NCBI GenBank assembly: GCA_900472295.1
Contig: UCIA01000029.1
Location: forward strand, 28,858-92,857
DNA: 64,000 nt
Reading direction: 5' to 3'
DNA from: Hyphomicrobiales bacterium
GTDB lineage: Bacteria; Pseudomonadota; Alphaproteobacteria; Rhizobiales; Rhizobiaceae
Both the position numbers and the translations under genes were made by a program. Numbering within the stretch: the stretch's first letter is position 1; the number at the start of each line of letters is the position of its first letter. Positions 17,614 through 25,780 of this stretch are shown here, in pieces. The notes under the pieces were generated by a model, which saw nothing but the letters and a program-made list of their open reading frames with translations, was not told the origin of the DNA and ran no database searches.

Positions 17614-18018
17614 TTAGGCGCCGGCAACTGCCTTCTCAATCTCCTGGGCCGAATGGCCGGTGAGATCCTTGGCGATTTCGCCAATGAGCACGGCTGTGAG
17701 TTTCTGATGGTAGTGCTTGCGCAGTTCGCCAAGCGTTCGGGGCGCGGCGATGATGATCAGATTGTCGATCTGCCCGCCAAGAACCTGCCGGTTGAGCAGC
17801 TCGGCGGTTCCCGCCGCGAAGCTGTCTTCCTCGATACGACTGCTGTCCGGGTTGGCGGAGCTGCTCTGATGCCGGGCGCCGGATCCCTTGTTCTTGTTTG
17901 ACACATCCTCAACCGCCGAGGCCGTCAGGCTGGGATTGGCTTCGTCTCCCGAATTGCGGAACAGATTGAGCTTTTCGCCATCGGCTACGGCTACGGTCGC
18001 TCCCTTGGGGATATCCAT
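17614..18018 (-). CDS. Host attachment family protein
   Basis: A 134-residue protein of the 'protein required for attachment to host cells' (Host_attach) family. It opens with KGATVAVADGEKLNLFRNSG, has the usual mid segment ENSFAAG-like (here EEDSFAAGTAELLNRQVLGG), then NLIIIAAPRTLGELRKHYH, and ends KDLTGHSAQEIEKAV. The AAPRTLG and LTGHS phrases are the clearest markers. The fold is related to the eRF1/Vms1 domain-2-like group; the biochemical role is unknown. It has no signal peptide. It is followed in the same direction by the secreted protein gene. Confidence 0.8.
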   Translation of the reverse strand: MDIPKGATVAVADGEKLNLFRNSGDEANPSLTASAVEDVSNKNKGSGARHQSSSANPDSSRIEEDSFAAGTAELLNRQVLGGQIDNLIIIAAPRTLGELRKHYHQKLTAVLIGEIAKDLTGHSAQEIEKAVAGA

Positions 18019-18244
18019 TTTTATCGGTCTCCGAGATTGCGTTAGTCGTCGGCAAATCCGTTCGATAGCCTGCTAACGTCAGTCTCAACGCTTCAACGCG
18101 CAATTGGATGCCTCGGGCATCCAGTCTTCATGCCATCGCGGTTTGGTTTGAAAGCTGGATCGCCCTGAGCGCGCCGCTAGCCCCTCGCCGAAATCCCTTT
18201 GCGCAAATCAGCCGAACGGCGGATTTGTTTTGCTTGGCACCCCC

Positions 18245-18287
18245 CTCCTCCTAGGGCAAACTGCCTGTCGGGGCTGCAGGAGGAGAA
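18245..18287 (+). promoter_or_regulatory. Possible ribosome-site-sequestering hairpin
   Basis: CTCCTCCT at 18245-18252 is the exact complement of AGGAGGAG at 18278-18285, which is the Shine-Dalgarno sequence 2 bases before the ATG at 18288. A small inner hairpin (GGCA-AAC-TGCC, 18255-18265) lies in the loop. In RNA the two would pair and hide the ribosome site, as in RNA thermometers or other translational switches. Regulation itself is inferred. Confidence 0.45.
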
Positions 18288-18746
18288 ATGCGAGCACGCG
18301 CAGCTACGATCGGCGATCTCGAAGGTGTTTTCCGGGATCTGTCCACGCGAATGTCGGACGAGTATGTGGCCGCCGGCAAGGACAGCAAGGTCGCCTACGA
18401 CAATCTGATGATGAATCTGAAGGAAGGCCGGGCGCACGCGCTGGTCGAGGGCGACAAGACGGTGGCGATTATCGCCTGGCATGAGAACAGCGACGCCGCC
18501 GACACGCTGTTTGCCGCGCAGGAAGGTTTTTTCAACGCCGCGACCGTGCGCTTCTGCAGGCGCCACATTCGCCACATCCAGGCGCTGGCCGGCAACCTCC
18601 CTATCCATTCGCGCAGCTGGCTGCCGCGGGCCGATGTCGCCAAATGGTTTCGCGTCATCGGCTATGTCGAAAGCGGCCAGGAGAACGGCGCCACTGTGTT
18701 CGAGCTGCCGCCGGCGCGGGCGGCGGCAGCCGCGCGTGCCGCGTAG
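18288..18746 (+). CDS. GNAT-like small protein
   Basis: A 152-residue protein. The start MRARAATIGDLEGVFRDLSTRM and the strand HALVEGDKTVAIIAWHE resemble the beginning of small GNAT-fold proteins, including phage-type acetyltransferase-like proteins. The canonical acetyl-CoA loop (R/QxxGxG/A) is not evident, so catalytic activity is doubtful. The tail is Ala/Arg rich. A very strong ribosome site AGGAGGAG precedes the ATG, but it may be masked by an upstream complementary sequence. It is convergent with the DUF768 gene. Confidence 0.6.
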   Translation: MRARAATIGDLEGVFRDLSTRMSDEYVAAGKDSKVAYDNLMMNLKEGRAHALVEGDKTVAIIAWHENSDAADTLFAAQEGFFNAATVRFCRRHIRHIQALAGNLPIHSRSWLPRADVAKWFRVIGYVESGQENGATVFELPPARAAAAARAA

Positions 18747-18765
18747 GGCAGGCAGGACGCACTCA

Positions 18766-18796
18766 TTAAAAAGCCACCGCTCGACACGGCGGTGGC
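18766..18796 (-). terminator. Intrinsic terminator overlapping the DUF768 stop
   Basis: On the complement, GCCACCGC and GCGGTGGC form a stem (18773-18780 with 18789-18796) followed at once by TTTTTAA. The T-run and the stop codon TAA (18766-18768) overlap, so the hairpin is inside the last codons of the gene. Confidence 0.7.
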
Positions 18797-19026
18797 TCGT
18801 GTTTGCCTGCTTTGGACTTGGATTTCCGGCTGTCGAGCGCCTCGAAAATCACCCGTTCCAAGGAACCGAACTCTTCTTCGATCTCACTGACTTCGAGGCC
18901 GAGATGCCGCGCATCCAGGGCAGCCTGCGTGGTCAGTGTTCGAGCTGTCGACCTGTCGGCAGGCAGCTCGCCGGGCAAATGCTCGTGTATCCAGCCTTGC
19001 AGAAAATCGGCGCCGCGCTCGCTCAT
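18766..19026 (-). CDS. DUF768 family protein
   Basis: An 86-residue protein with the DUF768 pattern: MSERGADFLQGWIHEHLPG at the start, a central A-rich helix (ALDARHLGLEVSEIEEEFGSLERVIFEAL), then a short basic tail. The family is small, of unknown function, multi-copy and largely restricted to Mesorhizobium, which supports the genus assignment. It lies 26 bases downstream of the lasso-leader-like peptide gene in the same direction, so the two may share a transcript that ends at the terminator built into its 3' end. Confidence 0.8.
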   Translation of the reverse strand: MSERGADFLQGWIHEHLPGELPADRSTARTLTTQAALDARHLGLEVSEIEEEFGSLERVIFEALDSRKSKSKAGKHEPPPCRAVAF

Positions 19027-19052
19027 GGATTTATGCTCCTGCGTTTCGAGGG

Positions 19053-19151
19053 CTAATTACCTAGAATTATCCCGGAGGCGAAAATCTGGGCCGTCACGCT
19101 GGTGAGCCTGCCGCGCTTCACAAGTGTCGGTTTTTCATAGATTTTCTTCAT
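19053..19151 (-). CDS. Putative RiPP precursor peptide with lasso-type leader
   Basis: A 32-residue open frame (start MKKIYEKPTLVKRGRLTSVT, end GIILGN). Its first 20 residues fit the leader pattern of lasso-peptide precursors, Y-x2-P-x-L-x3-G-x5-T: Y5, P8, L10, G14 and T20 are all in place. The presumed core after T20-A21 is only 11 residues and has no Asp or Glu at positions 7-9, so it could not close the usual macrolactam ring. No B-protein protease, asparagine-synthetase-like cyclase or RRE gene is visible. Similar orphan leaders are annotated in Mesorhizobium as 'putative RiPP precursor'. The ribosome site is weak (AAGG). DUF768 follows. Confidence 0.55.
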   Translation of the reverse strand: MKKIYEKPTLVKRGRLTSVTAQIFASGIILGN

Positions 19152-19364
19152 GGTCGTGCCTTTCGCGACAGATCGCTCGTCAGCAACAACGTCTTGCGCC
19201 GGGCCGTGTTCCATGGCCGCCTGCCCGGTGTCCGACCACCAATTGAGAGCGGCCTGGACCTTTCGCCCCCGGTAAACCCTGATGTTCGTGCCGGGCAGGT
19301 TGCGAAGCCATTGCCGGGCGTGGCATCTGTCGGTGCCGATTATTGGGATGGCAAGGCAGAGATC

Positions 19365-20117
19365 ATGACACGGCCGCCAAACCGACAACCCGCCGCCAAG
19401 GCTGGCGTCAGCCTGAACCGGGCGCTTTCCAAACTTGGCCTGTGCTCGCGCAAGCAGGCCGAGTTGCTGATCGCCGAGGGCCGCGTGCGGGTCGGCGGCA
19501 AGGTGGTGCGCGATGCAGCGCTGCGTGTCGACCTCGACCGCGACCGCATCGCCGTCGACGGCGAGCGCGTTGCTGCCGAGGCAAAAGTCTATCTGATGGT
19601 CAACAAGCCGCGCGGGCTGGTCACCACCCGCGACGATCCGCAGGCGCGCGGCACCGTCTATGACTGCCTTGCCGGGCTCGACCTGCCTTTCGTGTCGCCG
19701 GTCGGCCGCCTCGACAAGGCCAGCGAAGGCCTGCTGCTGATGACCAATGATACACGCTGGGCCAACCGCCTGCTCGATCCGGCCTCGCATGTCGCCAAGA
19801 CCTATCACGTGCAGATCGGCACCGCGCCCGACGAGGCGATGCTGGCGCGGTTTCGTGACGGCGCTGTCGTCGACGGCGAGTTGCTGAGCGCAAGCTCGAT
19901 CGACATGCTGCGCAGCGGCGGCCGCACCGCCTGGCTGGAAATCGTGCTAGACGAGGGCCGCAACCGCCAGATCCGCCGCCTGCTCGGGGCTTTCGATGTC
20001 GAGGTGCTGAGGCTGGTCAGGGTGGCGATCGGCGGCTTGCTGCTGGGTGAGCTCGCCAAGGGCAAGGCGCGACATCTGACGGCGGAGGAGCTGGCGCTGC
20101 TGGCGCGCGCGGGGTAG
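19365..20117 (+). CDS. RsuA/RluB-family 23S or 16S rRNA pseudouridine synthase
   Basis: A 250-residue protein. An S4 RNA-binding domain is at the amino end (SLNRALSKLGLCSRKQAELLIAEGRVRVGG), followed by the pseudouridine synthase domain: VNKPRGLVTT, the catalytic Asp in GRLDKASEGLLLMTND, KTYHV, and EGRNRQIRRLLGAFDVEVLRLVRVAIG. It isomerises uridine in rRNA. RluB/RluE/RluF-type 23S targets are more likely than RsuA, but I cannot decide. The ATG at 19365 is preferred; the longer frame upstream reads through the gap opposite the RiPP gene. Confidence 0.92.
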   Translation: MTRPPNRQPAAKAGVSLNRALSKLGLCSRKQAELLIAEGRVRVGGKVVRDAALRVDLDRDRIAVDGERVAAEAKVYLMVNKPRGLVTTRDDPQARGTVYDCLAGLDLPFVSPVGRLDKASEGLLLMTNDTRWANRLLDPASHVAKTYHVQIGTAPDEAMLARFRDGAVVDGELLSASSIDMLRSGGRTAWLEIVLDEGRNRQIRRLLGAFDVEVLRLVRVAIGGLLLGELAKGKARHLTAEELALLARAG

Positions 20118-20119
20118 CC

Positions 20120-20232
20120 CACTCACCCGGACCTCTCCCCGAGGGGAGAGGAGGCTGGCACCGGCGTTGGCGTCTCTTCTCCCCTCGGGGAGAAGGTGGC
20201 CGCGAAGCGGCCGGATGAGGGGGCTGGCACTG
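20120..20232. repeat. Palindromic intergenic repeat
   Basis: Two hairpins: CCTCTCCCCGAGGGGAGAGG (20133-20152), and TCTCCCCTCGGGGAGA followed by GTGGCCGCGAAGCGGCC and GGATGAGGG. It fills the gap between the convergent pseudouridine synthase and histidine phosphatase genes and may end both transcripts, though no T-run is present. Confidence 0.75.
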
Positions 20233-20255
20233 CCGGAAAGAGGTCCCGCAAAAAC

Positions 20256-20834
20256 CTACTTCTGGTTCCACTTCCGAATAACCGGCTCGGTCAAATCGTG
20301 CTCATAGCCGAGGATGCTGAGGCTCGCCGTATCCAGCACGAAATGCGCGCCGCCTTCGGGCGGCAGGCCGAGCCAGCGCGCGGCCAGCACGCGCAGGAAG
20401 TGCGAGCTTGAAAACACCAGCACGCTGCCCTCGATGGCGCGCAGCCCGGCAATGATCCTGTCGGCACGGGCGCCGACATCGGCGGCCGTTTCGCCACTGG
20501 GACAGCCGTCGCGAAACAACTGCCAGCCGGGGCGCTCAACCAGAATCTCCTTGGTCTTCACGCCTTCATAGGCGCCATAGTCCCATTCCTGGAGGTCGTC
20601 CTTCTTGACGGCGGAAGCGCCGAAGCCGGCCAGCGTGCAGGTGTTGAAGGCGCGCTGCGACGGGCTCGACCAGACAGCCTTGACGGACAGGCCCCTGAGG
20701 CGGTCGGCGACACCGCGCGCGGCCGCCTCGCCCGCCAGCGTCAGCGGAATATCGGTGCGGCCGGTGTGCTTTCCCGAAGCGCTCCATTCGGTCTCACCGT
20801 GACGGACGAGATAGATTTCGGGATACGCGCTCAT
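20256..20834 (-). CDS. Histidine phosphatase family protein
   Basis: A 192-residue phosphoglycerate-mutase-like protein. The catalytic motif LVRHGETEWS is near the amino end and the second His is in SSSHFLRVLAARWLG; GRTDIPLTLAGE and EWDYGAYEG are also typical. It removes phosphate from a small molecule or protein through a phosphohistidine. The substrate is not evident; the length and EWDYGAYEG match broad-specificity GpmB/CobC-like enzymes. Confidence 0.9.
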   Translation of the reverse strand: MSAYPEIYLVRHGETEWSASGKHTGRTDIPLTLAGEAAARGVADRLRGLSVKAVWSSPSQRAFNTCTLAGFGASAVKKDDLQEWDYGAYEGVKTKEILVERPGWQLFRDGCPSGETAADVGARADRIIAGLRAIEGSVLVFSSSHFLRVLAARWLGLPPEGGAHFVLDTASLSILGYEHDLTEPVIRKWNQK

Positions 20835-20913
20835 TCGCTGACCTTCGTTTGGAAAACCGCCCGCACCCTAGCCGGGAAGGCCCAGCCTGCACCAGCCGTG
20901 CCGCGCCCCGGCA

Positions 20914-20951
20914 CCAAAACAAAAAGCCGCAGCCGGCGAACCGGCTGCGGC
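20914..20951 (-). terminator. Intrinsic terminator of dctA
   Basis: On the complement, GCCGCAGCCGG-TTCG-CCGGCTGCGGC (20926-20951) forms an 11-base-pair stem with a stable TTCG loop, followed by TTTTTGTTTT. It lies about 30 bases after the dctA stop. Confidence 0.88.
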
Positions 20952-20979
20952 CTCATGGACGAATGTCTGCGTTCAGCAA

Positions 20980-22314
20980 TCAGGCGGGCTGGAGATCGCC
21001 CGACAGCGCCAGATCGGCTTCCTCCGACAAGGTGCCGGCCATGGCGGCGGCGAACTTCGTCTGGTCGAGTTCGCCTTCCCAGCGCGCCACGACGATGGTC
21101 GCCACCGCATTGCCGACAAAGTTGGTCAGCGCGCGGCATTCCGACATGAAGCGGTCGACGCCGAGGATCAGCGCCATGCCGGCAACCGGCACCGAAGGCA
21201 CCACCGAAAGCGTGGCGGCGAGCGTGATGAAGCCGGCGCCGGTGATGCCGGCGGCACCCTTGGAGCTCAGCATGGCGACGAGCAGCAGCAGGATCTGGTC
21301 GCTATAGGTGAGCGGCGTGTCGGTCGCCTGGGCGATGAACAAAGCGGCCAGCGTCATGTAGATGTTGGTGCCGTCGAGGTTGAAGGAATAGCCGGTCGGA
21401 ACGACCAGGCCGACCACCGAACGGTTGCAGCCGGCGCGCTCCATCTTGGCCATCAGGCCGGGCAAAGCCGCTTCCGAGGACGAGGTGCCGAGCACCAGCA
21501 GCAGCTCTTCCTTGATGTAGCGGATCAAGGCAAGGATCGAGAAGCCGTTGTACCAGGCCACGGTGCCAAGCACGACCAGCACGAAGAACAGCGACGTCAG
21601 GTAGAAGGTGCCTATCAGCATTGCCAGATTGGCGATCGACCCGATGCCGTATTTGCCGACGGTGAAGGCCATGGCGCCGAAGGCGCCGATGGGAGCGGCC
21701 TTCATCAGGATGGCGACGAGGCGGAAGATCGGCGAGGTCAGCGCCTGCAGGAAATCGACGACCGGGCGGCCGCGATCGCCGACCATGGCAAGCGAAATGC
21801 CGAACAGCACCGAGAAGAACAGCACCTGCAGGATGTCGCCTTGTGCGAAGGCGCCGGTGATGGTGTCGGGGATGATGTTGAGGAGGAAGCCGACGATGGA
21901 CGTGTCATGCGCCTTCTCGGTGAAGGTCGCGACCTTCGAGGGATCGAGCGTCGCCGCATTGATGTGCATGCCGGCGCCCGGCTGGACGACATTGGAGACG
22001 ACCAGGCCGACGACCAGCGCCAGCGTCGAGAAGACCAGGAAGTAAATCATCGCCTTGCCGGCGACGCGGCCGACCTTTTTGAGGTCGGAGACGCCGGCAA
22101 TGCCGGTGGTCACCGTCAGGAAGATGACCGGCGCGATCACCATCTTGACCAGCTTGATGAAGGCATCGCCGAGCGGCTTCAGCGACGCCCCGAGTTCGGG
22201 ATAGAAGTGACCGAGCAGCACGCCGGCGGCGATCGCCGTCAGGACCTGCACGTAGAGATGGCGGTAGAAAGGTACCTTGCCGCGCGGTTCCGCGGCAGCG
22301 AATGCTGGCTGCAT
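20980..22314 (-). CDS. dctA: C4-dicarboxylate transport protein DctA
   Basis: A 444-residue dicarboxylate/amino acid:cation symporter (DAACS), exactly the length of rhizobial DctA. It imports succinate, fumarate and malate, the main carbon source of bacteroids. Visible: KMVIAPVIFLTV in an early helix, the serine-rich loop LGTSSSEAALPGLM, the transport motif PTGYSFNLDGTNIYMTLAALFIAQ, and SSKGAAGITGAGFITLAATL. The ATG at 22314 is preceded by GGAGG at 5 bases spacing; longer in-frame starts run into the promoter. It is divergent from dctB, with a sigma-54 promoter between. Confidence 0.97.
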   Translation of the reverse strand: MQPAFAAAEPRGKVPFYRHLYVQVLTAIAAGVLLGHFYPELGASLKPLGDAFIKLVKMVIAPVIFLTVTTGIAGVSDLKKVGRVAGKAMIYFLVFSTLALVVGLVVSNVVQPGAGMHINAATLDPSKVATFTEKAHDTSIVGFLLNIIPDTITGAFAQGDILQVLFFSVLFGISLAMVGDRGRPVVDFLQALTSPIFRLVAILMKAAPIGAFGAMAFTVGKYGIGSIANLAMLIGTFYLTSLFFVLVVLGTVAWYNGFSILALIRYIKEELLLVLGTSSSEAALPGLMAKMERAGCNRSVVGLVVPTGYSFNLDGTNIYMTLAALFIAQATDTPLTYSDQILLLLVAMLSSKGAAGITGAGFITLAATLSVVPSVPVAGMALILGVDRFMSECRALTNFVGNAVATIVVARWEGELDQTKFAAAMAGTLSEEADLALSGDLQPA

Positions 22315-22398
22315 GACGTCCTCCATGACGCCCCGATCGAAAAGCTCGACCTCCCGGGGCAATTGTTTCAGCAGCCTTGCGACTGCCAAGCAGGTCAT

Positions 22399-22415
22399 TG
22401 CAACTGCCGTGCCAG
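22399..22415 (-). promoter_or_regulatory. Sigma-54 (RpoN) promoter of dctA
   Basis: The complement reads CTGGCACGGCAGTTGCA, a full match to the -24/-12 consensus YTGGCACGN4TTGCW. It lies about 85 bases upstream of the dctA ATG, the normal arrangement for rhizobial dctA under DctD. Confidence 0.92.
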
Positions 22416-22519
22416 ACTGCGCGGAAAGACCGACGCCATTGATTTTATTGATTATTCCGGCCCGATCGAGAATGGCGCCGCTGGGGCAGCGTGCGGACAT
22501 CCGCATGGGCGAATTGTGC

Positions 22520-22541
22520 TTTGTGCGAAATCATGCACAAA
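22520..22541. promoter_or_regulatory. Probable DctD upstream activator site
   Basis: A perfect dyad TTTGTGC-N8-GCACAAA, about 105 bases upstream of the sigma-54 promoter and just before the dctB start. A further TTGTGC half site precedes it at 22514-22519. Position and symmetry suit an enhancer site for DctD; direct binding is inferred. Confidence 0.6.
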
Positions 22542-22547
22542 TGAAGG

Positions 22548-24407
22548 ATGCTGCAACGCCCCGCCGCTGCCTTGTCATCGACGCCCGCGCAACTGCGCAG
22601 GAAAGCGCGCCGTACCTGGCTGCTGTTTGCGGCAGTCGCGCTCGTGATCGTGGCGACGGCACTCACCGGCGCCGGCCTTTACGGCCGAAATGCCGAAGTC
22701 GCGGCACTGGCGGCGCAAGGGCGCACGGATGCCAATCTCAAGGTCGCGCTGCTGCGCGCCGTGCTGGAAAGCCCGCGCGCGCTGCCACTGCTTTTGTCCG
22801 AGGACCAGCAGGTGCATGACGCCTTGCAGCAAAAGGCGCCCGCGGCCATCGACGCGCTCAACCGCAAGCTCGAAGGGCTGGTCTCCGGCACCAAGGCTTC
22901 GGTTCTTTATGTCACCGGCGTCGACGGGTTCGCGATCGCCTCCAGCAACTGGCGCGAGGCAACCAGCTTCGTTGGCAACGACTATGGCTTTCGCGCCTAT
23001 TTCTCAGGCGCCATGGAGAGCGGAACCGCCGAATATTTCGCCCTCGGCAATGTCAGCAAACGGCCCGGCCTCTATATTTCCCGGCGTGTCGGCAACGCGG
23101 CTGCACCGCTGGGCGTCGTCGTCGTCAAGATGGAGTTCGACCAGCTCGAGGCCGACTGGCACGAGGCCAATCGCCCCGCCTATGTCAGCGACGACCATGG
23201 CGTCGTGCTGATCACCAGCGTGCCGTCCTGGCGCTTCATGACCACCGCGCCGCTGGCCGGCCCGCTGGCGGCCAGCATCCGGGCCAGTCAGCAATTCGGC
23301 AACGCGCCGCTGATCCCCTTGCCGATCACCCGCCCAGAAGCGTTGAGCCCGGATGTCTCGATGGTCCATGCAGTGACGCCGGGCGGCAGCGATGCCGAAT
23401 ATCTCAGGCTTTCGACGCTGGTCCCGTCGACGCCCTGGCGGCTCGACTATCTCGTGCCGGCCGAGGGACCGATCGCGGCTGCGGTGCGCGAAATGCGGCT
23501 GCTGGCGCTGGGCGTCGTGGTGCCGCTGCTGGCGCTGGCCGGCTATCTGCTGTGGCGCCGGCAGTCGGCTCTAATGCGCATTGCCGCCGAACAGGCGGCG
23601 CGCATCGAACTGGAACGCCGCGTCGTCGAGCGCACGCATGACCTCAGCCTGGCGCGCGACCGGCTGCAGGCCGAGATCACCGACCACCGCAGCACGGAGG
23701 CCAAGCTGCAGGTGATGCAGCAGGAGCTGGTGCAGGCCAACAAGCTGGCGACGCTCGGCCAGGTGGCGGCCGGTGTCGCGCATGAGATCAACCAGCCGGT
23801 AGCAACGATCCGCGCCTATGCCGACAATGCGCGTGTGTTCCTGGAGCGCAAGCAGACCGCTTCTGCCGAGGAGAATCTCGGCGCGATCGCAGCCCTGACC
23901 GAGCGCATCGGCTCCATCACCGAGGAATTGAAAGCCTTCGCCCGCAAGGGCCGCACCGCGGCGGAGCCGGTCGAATTGCGCGGCGTCATCGAGGGAGCGG
24001 TGGTGCTGCTCAGGAGCCGTTTTGCCGGCCGGCTGGAGGCGCTTGATATCAAGTTGCCGCCGCCGGCGCTAAAGGTGATGGGCAACCGGCTGCGGCTGGA
24101 GCAGGTGCTGATCAACCTGTTCCAGAACGCGCTGGAGGCGCTCGAGGGCCGTGATGGCGCCAGGGTCAAGGTCTCCGCCGAGGAAACGGCCGACGGCGTG
24201 GCGCTTGCCGTTGCCGACAATGGCCCGGGCATACCGGACGCCATCCTCAAATCGCTGTTCACGCCGTTCAACACCTCGAAGGAAAAAGGCCTCGGGCTCG
24301 GCCTCGTCATCTCGCAGGATATCGTCGCCGACTACGGTGGGCACATCGAGGTGGTGAGTGGCGAGACCGGCACACGCTTTACCGTTCACCTCGCCAGGGC
24401 AGCATGA
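22548..24407 (+). CDS. dctB: C4-dicarboxylate sensor histidine kinase DctB
   Basis: A 619-residue sensor kinase. A first membrane helix at about residues 23-44 is followed by a periplasmic double-PAS (Cache) sensor of about 270 residues, with GNDYGFRAYFSGAMESG typical of dicarboxylate sensors, and a second membrane helix near 320-340. A coiled coil then leads to the H-box LGQVAAGVAHEINQPVATIRAYADNA, the N-box INLFQNALEAL, and G-boxes DNGPGIP and GLGLGLVIS. It autophosphorylates in response to C4-dicarboxylates or DctA status and passes phosphate to DctD. Its end overlaps dctD by ATGA. Confidence 0.95.
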   Translation: MLQRPAAALSSTPAQLRRKARRTWLLFAAVALVIVATALTGAGLYGRNAEVAALAAQGRTDANLKVALLRAVLESPRALPLLLSEDQQVHDALQQKAPAAIDALNRKLEGLVSGTKASVLYVTGVDGFAIASSNWREATSFVGNDYGFRAYFSGAMESGTAEYFALGNVSKRPGLYISRRVGNAAAPLGVVVVKMEFDQLEADWHEANRPAYVSDDHGVVLITSVPSWRFMTTAPLAGPLAASIRASQQFGNAPLIPLPITRPEALSPDVSMVHAVTPGGSDAEYLRLSTLVPSTPWRLDYLVPAEGPIAAAVREMRLLALGVVVPLLALAGYLLWRRQSALMRIAAEQAARIELERRVVERTHDLSLARDRLQAEITDHRSTEAKLQVMQQELVQANKLATLGQVAAGVAHEINQPVATIRAYADNARVFLERKQTASAEENLGAIAALTERIGSITEELKAFARKGRTAAEPVELRGVIEGAVVLLRSRFAGRLEALDIKLPPPALKVMGNRLRLEQVLINLFQNALEALEGRDGARVKVSAEETADGVALAVADNGPGIPDAILKSLFTPFNTSKEKGLGLGLVISQDIVADYGGHIEVVSGETGTRFTVHLARAA

Positions 24408-25780
24408 TGGATTCTCCGGTCATCCTGATCGACGACGACGCCGAATTGCTGCGCGCCACGCGGCAGACGCTGGAGCTTGCCGGTTTTTCGGTGTCGGCCT
24501 TTGCGAGCGCCGCCGAGGCGCTGGCCGGGCTCGACGCCAATTTTCCCGGCGTGGTGGTGTCCGATATCAGAATGCCCGGGATTGACGGCCTGCAGCTGTT
24601 CGACCGCGTCCTGCAGCTCGATGCCGACATCCCTGTCATCCTGGTTACCGGGCATGGCGACATCGCGGTTGCGGTCAAGGCGATCAAGGACGGCGCCTAT
24701 GACTTCATCACCAAGCCCTTCGCTGCCGACCGGCTGGCGCAAAGTGTTGCGCGGGCGGCGGAAAAGCGCCGGCTGGTGATGGAGAACCGGCTTTTGCGCG
24801 AAAATGCCGAACAGGCGCAGGACGGCCTGCCGCTGATTGGCCAGACACCGGCGATGGAGCGGCTGCGCCGCACGCTGCGGCAAATCGCCGACACCGATGT
24901 CGACGTGCTGGTGACCGGCGAGACCGGCTCCGGCAAGGAGGTGGTGGCAAGCCTGCTGCACCGCTGGAGCCGGCGGGCCAAGGCCAATTTCGTGGCGCTG
25001 AATTGCGGCACGCTGCCGGATACGGTGATCGAGAGCGAGTTGTTCGGCCATGAGGCCGGCGCCTTCACCGGCGCGCAGAAGAAGCGCATCGGCCGCATCG
25101 AGCATTCGAGCGGCGGCACGCTGTTTCTCGACGAGATCGAAAGCATGCCGGCTTCGACGCAGGTGCAGATGCTCCGAGTGCTGGAAATGCGCGAAGTGAC
25201 GCCGCTCGGCACAAATGAAATCAGGCCGGTCGACCTGCGCGTCGTCGCCGCCGCCAAGGTCGATCTCGGCGACCCCGGCCAGCGCGGCGCCTTTCGCGAG
25301 GATCTCTACTACCGGCTCAATGTGGTGACGATCTCGATCCCGCCGCTGCGCGAACGCCGCGACGACGTCGCTTTGCTGTTCTTCTACTTCGCCGAGCGCG
25401 CCGCCGCCCGCTTCCGCCGGCCGGTGCCCACTGTGCCTGCTTCGGTGCACCGCCATCTGAGTGCGCACGACTGGCCTGGCAATGTGCGCGAGCTCGCGCA
25501 TTTCGCCGAGCGTTTCGTGCTTGGGCTGGAGGAAACCGGTCAGGCCCCACCTGCCACTTCGGCAGAAGCCGATGACGCCGGTTCGCTGCCGGAACGGCTG
25601 GAACGCTATGAGGCCGATTTGATCCGCGAGACACTTGGCCGCAATGACGGCGATGTCCGGCGGACCATCGAGGCGCTCGGCATCCCGCGCAAGACCTTCT
25701 ACGACAAGCTGCAGCGGCATGGCATCGTGCGCAGCGATTTTTCGAGGCAAATCAGGAATGTGAGCCTTGGAGAACGATAA
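24404..25780 (+). CDS. dctD: Sigma-54-dependent response regulator DctD
   Basis: A 458-residue NtrC-family activator. The receiver domain has phospho-acceptor D54 in VVSDIRMPG. The AAA+ domain has Walker A GETGSGKE, the sigma-54 contact loop GAFTGAQ and Walker B GGTLFLDEIE. The carboxy-terminal Fis-type helix-turn-helix reads VRRTIEALGIPRKTFYDKLQRHGI. It activates dctA from the divergent RpoN promoter. It overlaps dctB by 4 bases, so translation is coupled. Confidence 0.95.
   Translation: MMDSPVILIDDDAELLRATRQTLELAGFSVSAFASAAEALAGLDANFPGVVVSDIRMPGIDGLQLFDRVLQLDADIPVILVTGHGDIAVAVKAIKDGAYDFITKPFAADRLAQSVARAAEKRRLVMENRLLRENAEQAQDGLPLIGQTPAMERLRRTLRQIADTDVDVLVTGETGSGKEVVASLLHRWSRRAKANFVALNCGTLPDTVIESELFGHEAGAFTGAQKKRIGRIEHSSGGTLFLDEIESMPASTQVQMLRVLEMREVTPLGTNEIRPVDLRVVAAAKVDLGDPGQRGAFREDLYYRLNVVTISIPPLRERRDDVALLFFYFAERAAARFRRPVPTVPASVHRHLSAHDWPGNVRELAHFAERFVLGLEETGQAPPATSAEADDAGSLPERLERYEADLIRETLGRNDGDVRRTIEALGIPRKTFYDKLQRHGIVRSDFSRQIRNVSLGER

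Noticed and set aside
19053..19151. A functional lasso peptide gene cluster
   Set aside because: No protease, cyclase or RRE gene is visible nearby, and the core has no Asp/Glu at ring positions 7-9; only a leader-like precursor can be claimed.
19152..19808. Longer form of the RiPP-like peptide gene (251 residues)
   Set aside because: The upstream portion is antisense to the pseudouridine synthase; only the last 32 residues begin with a sensible leader motif.
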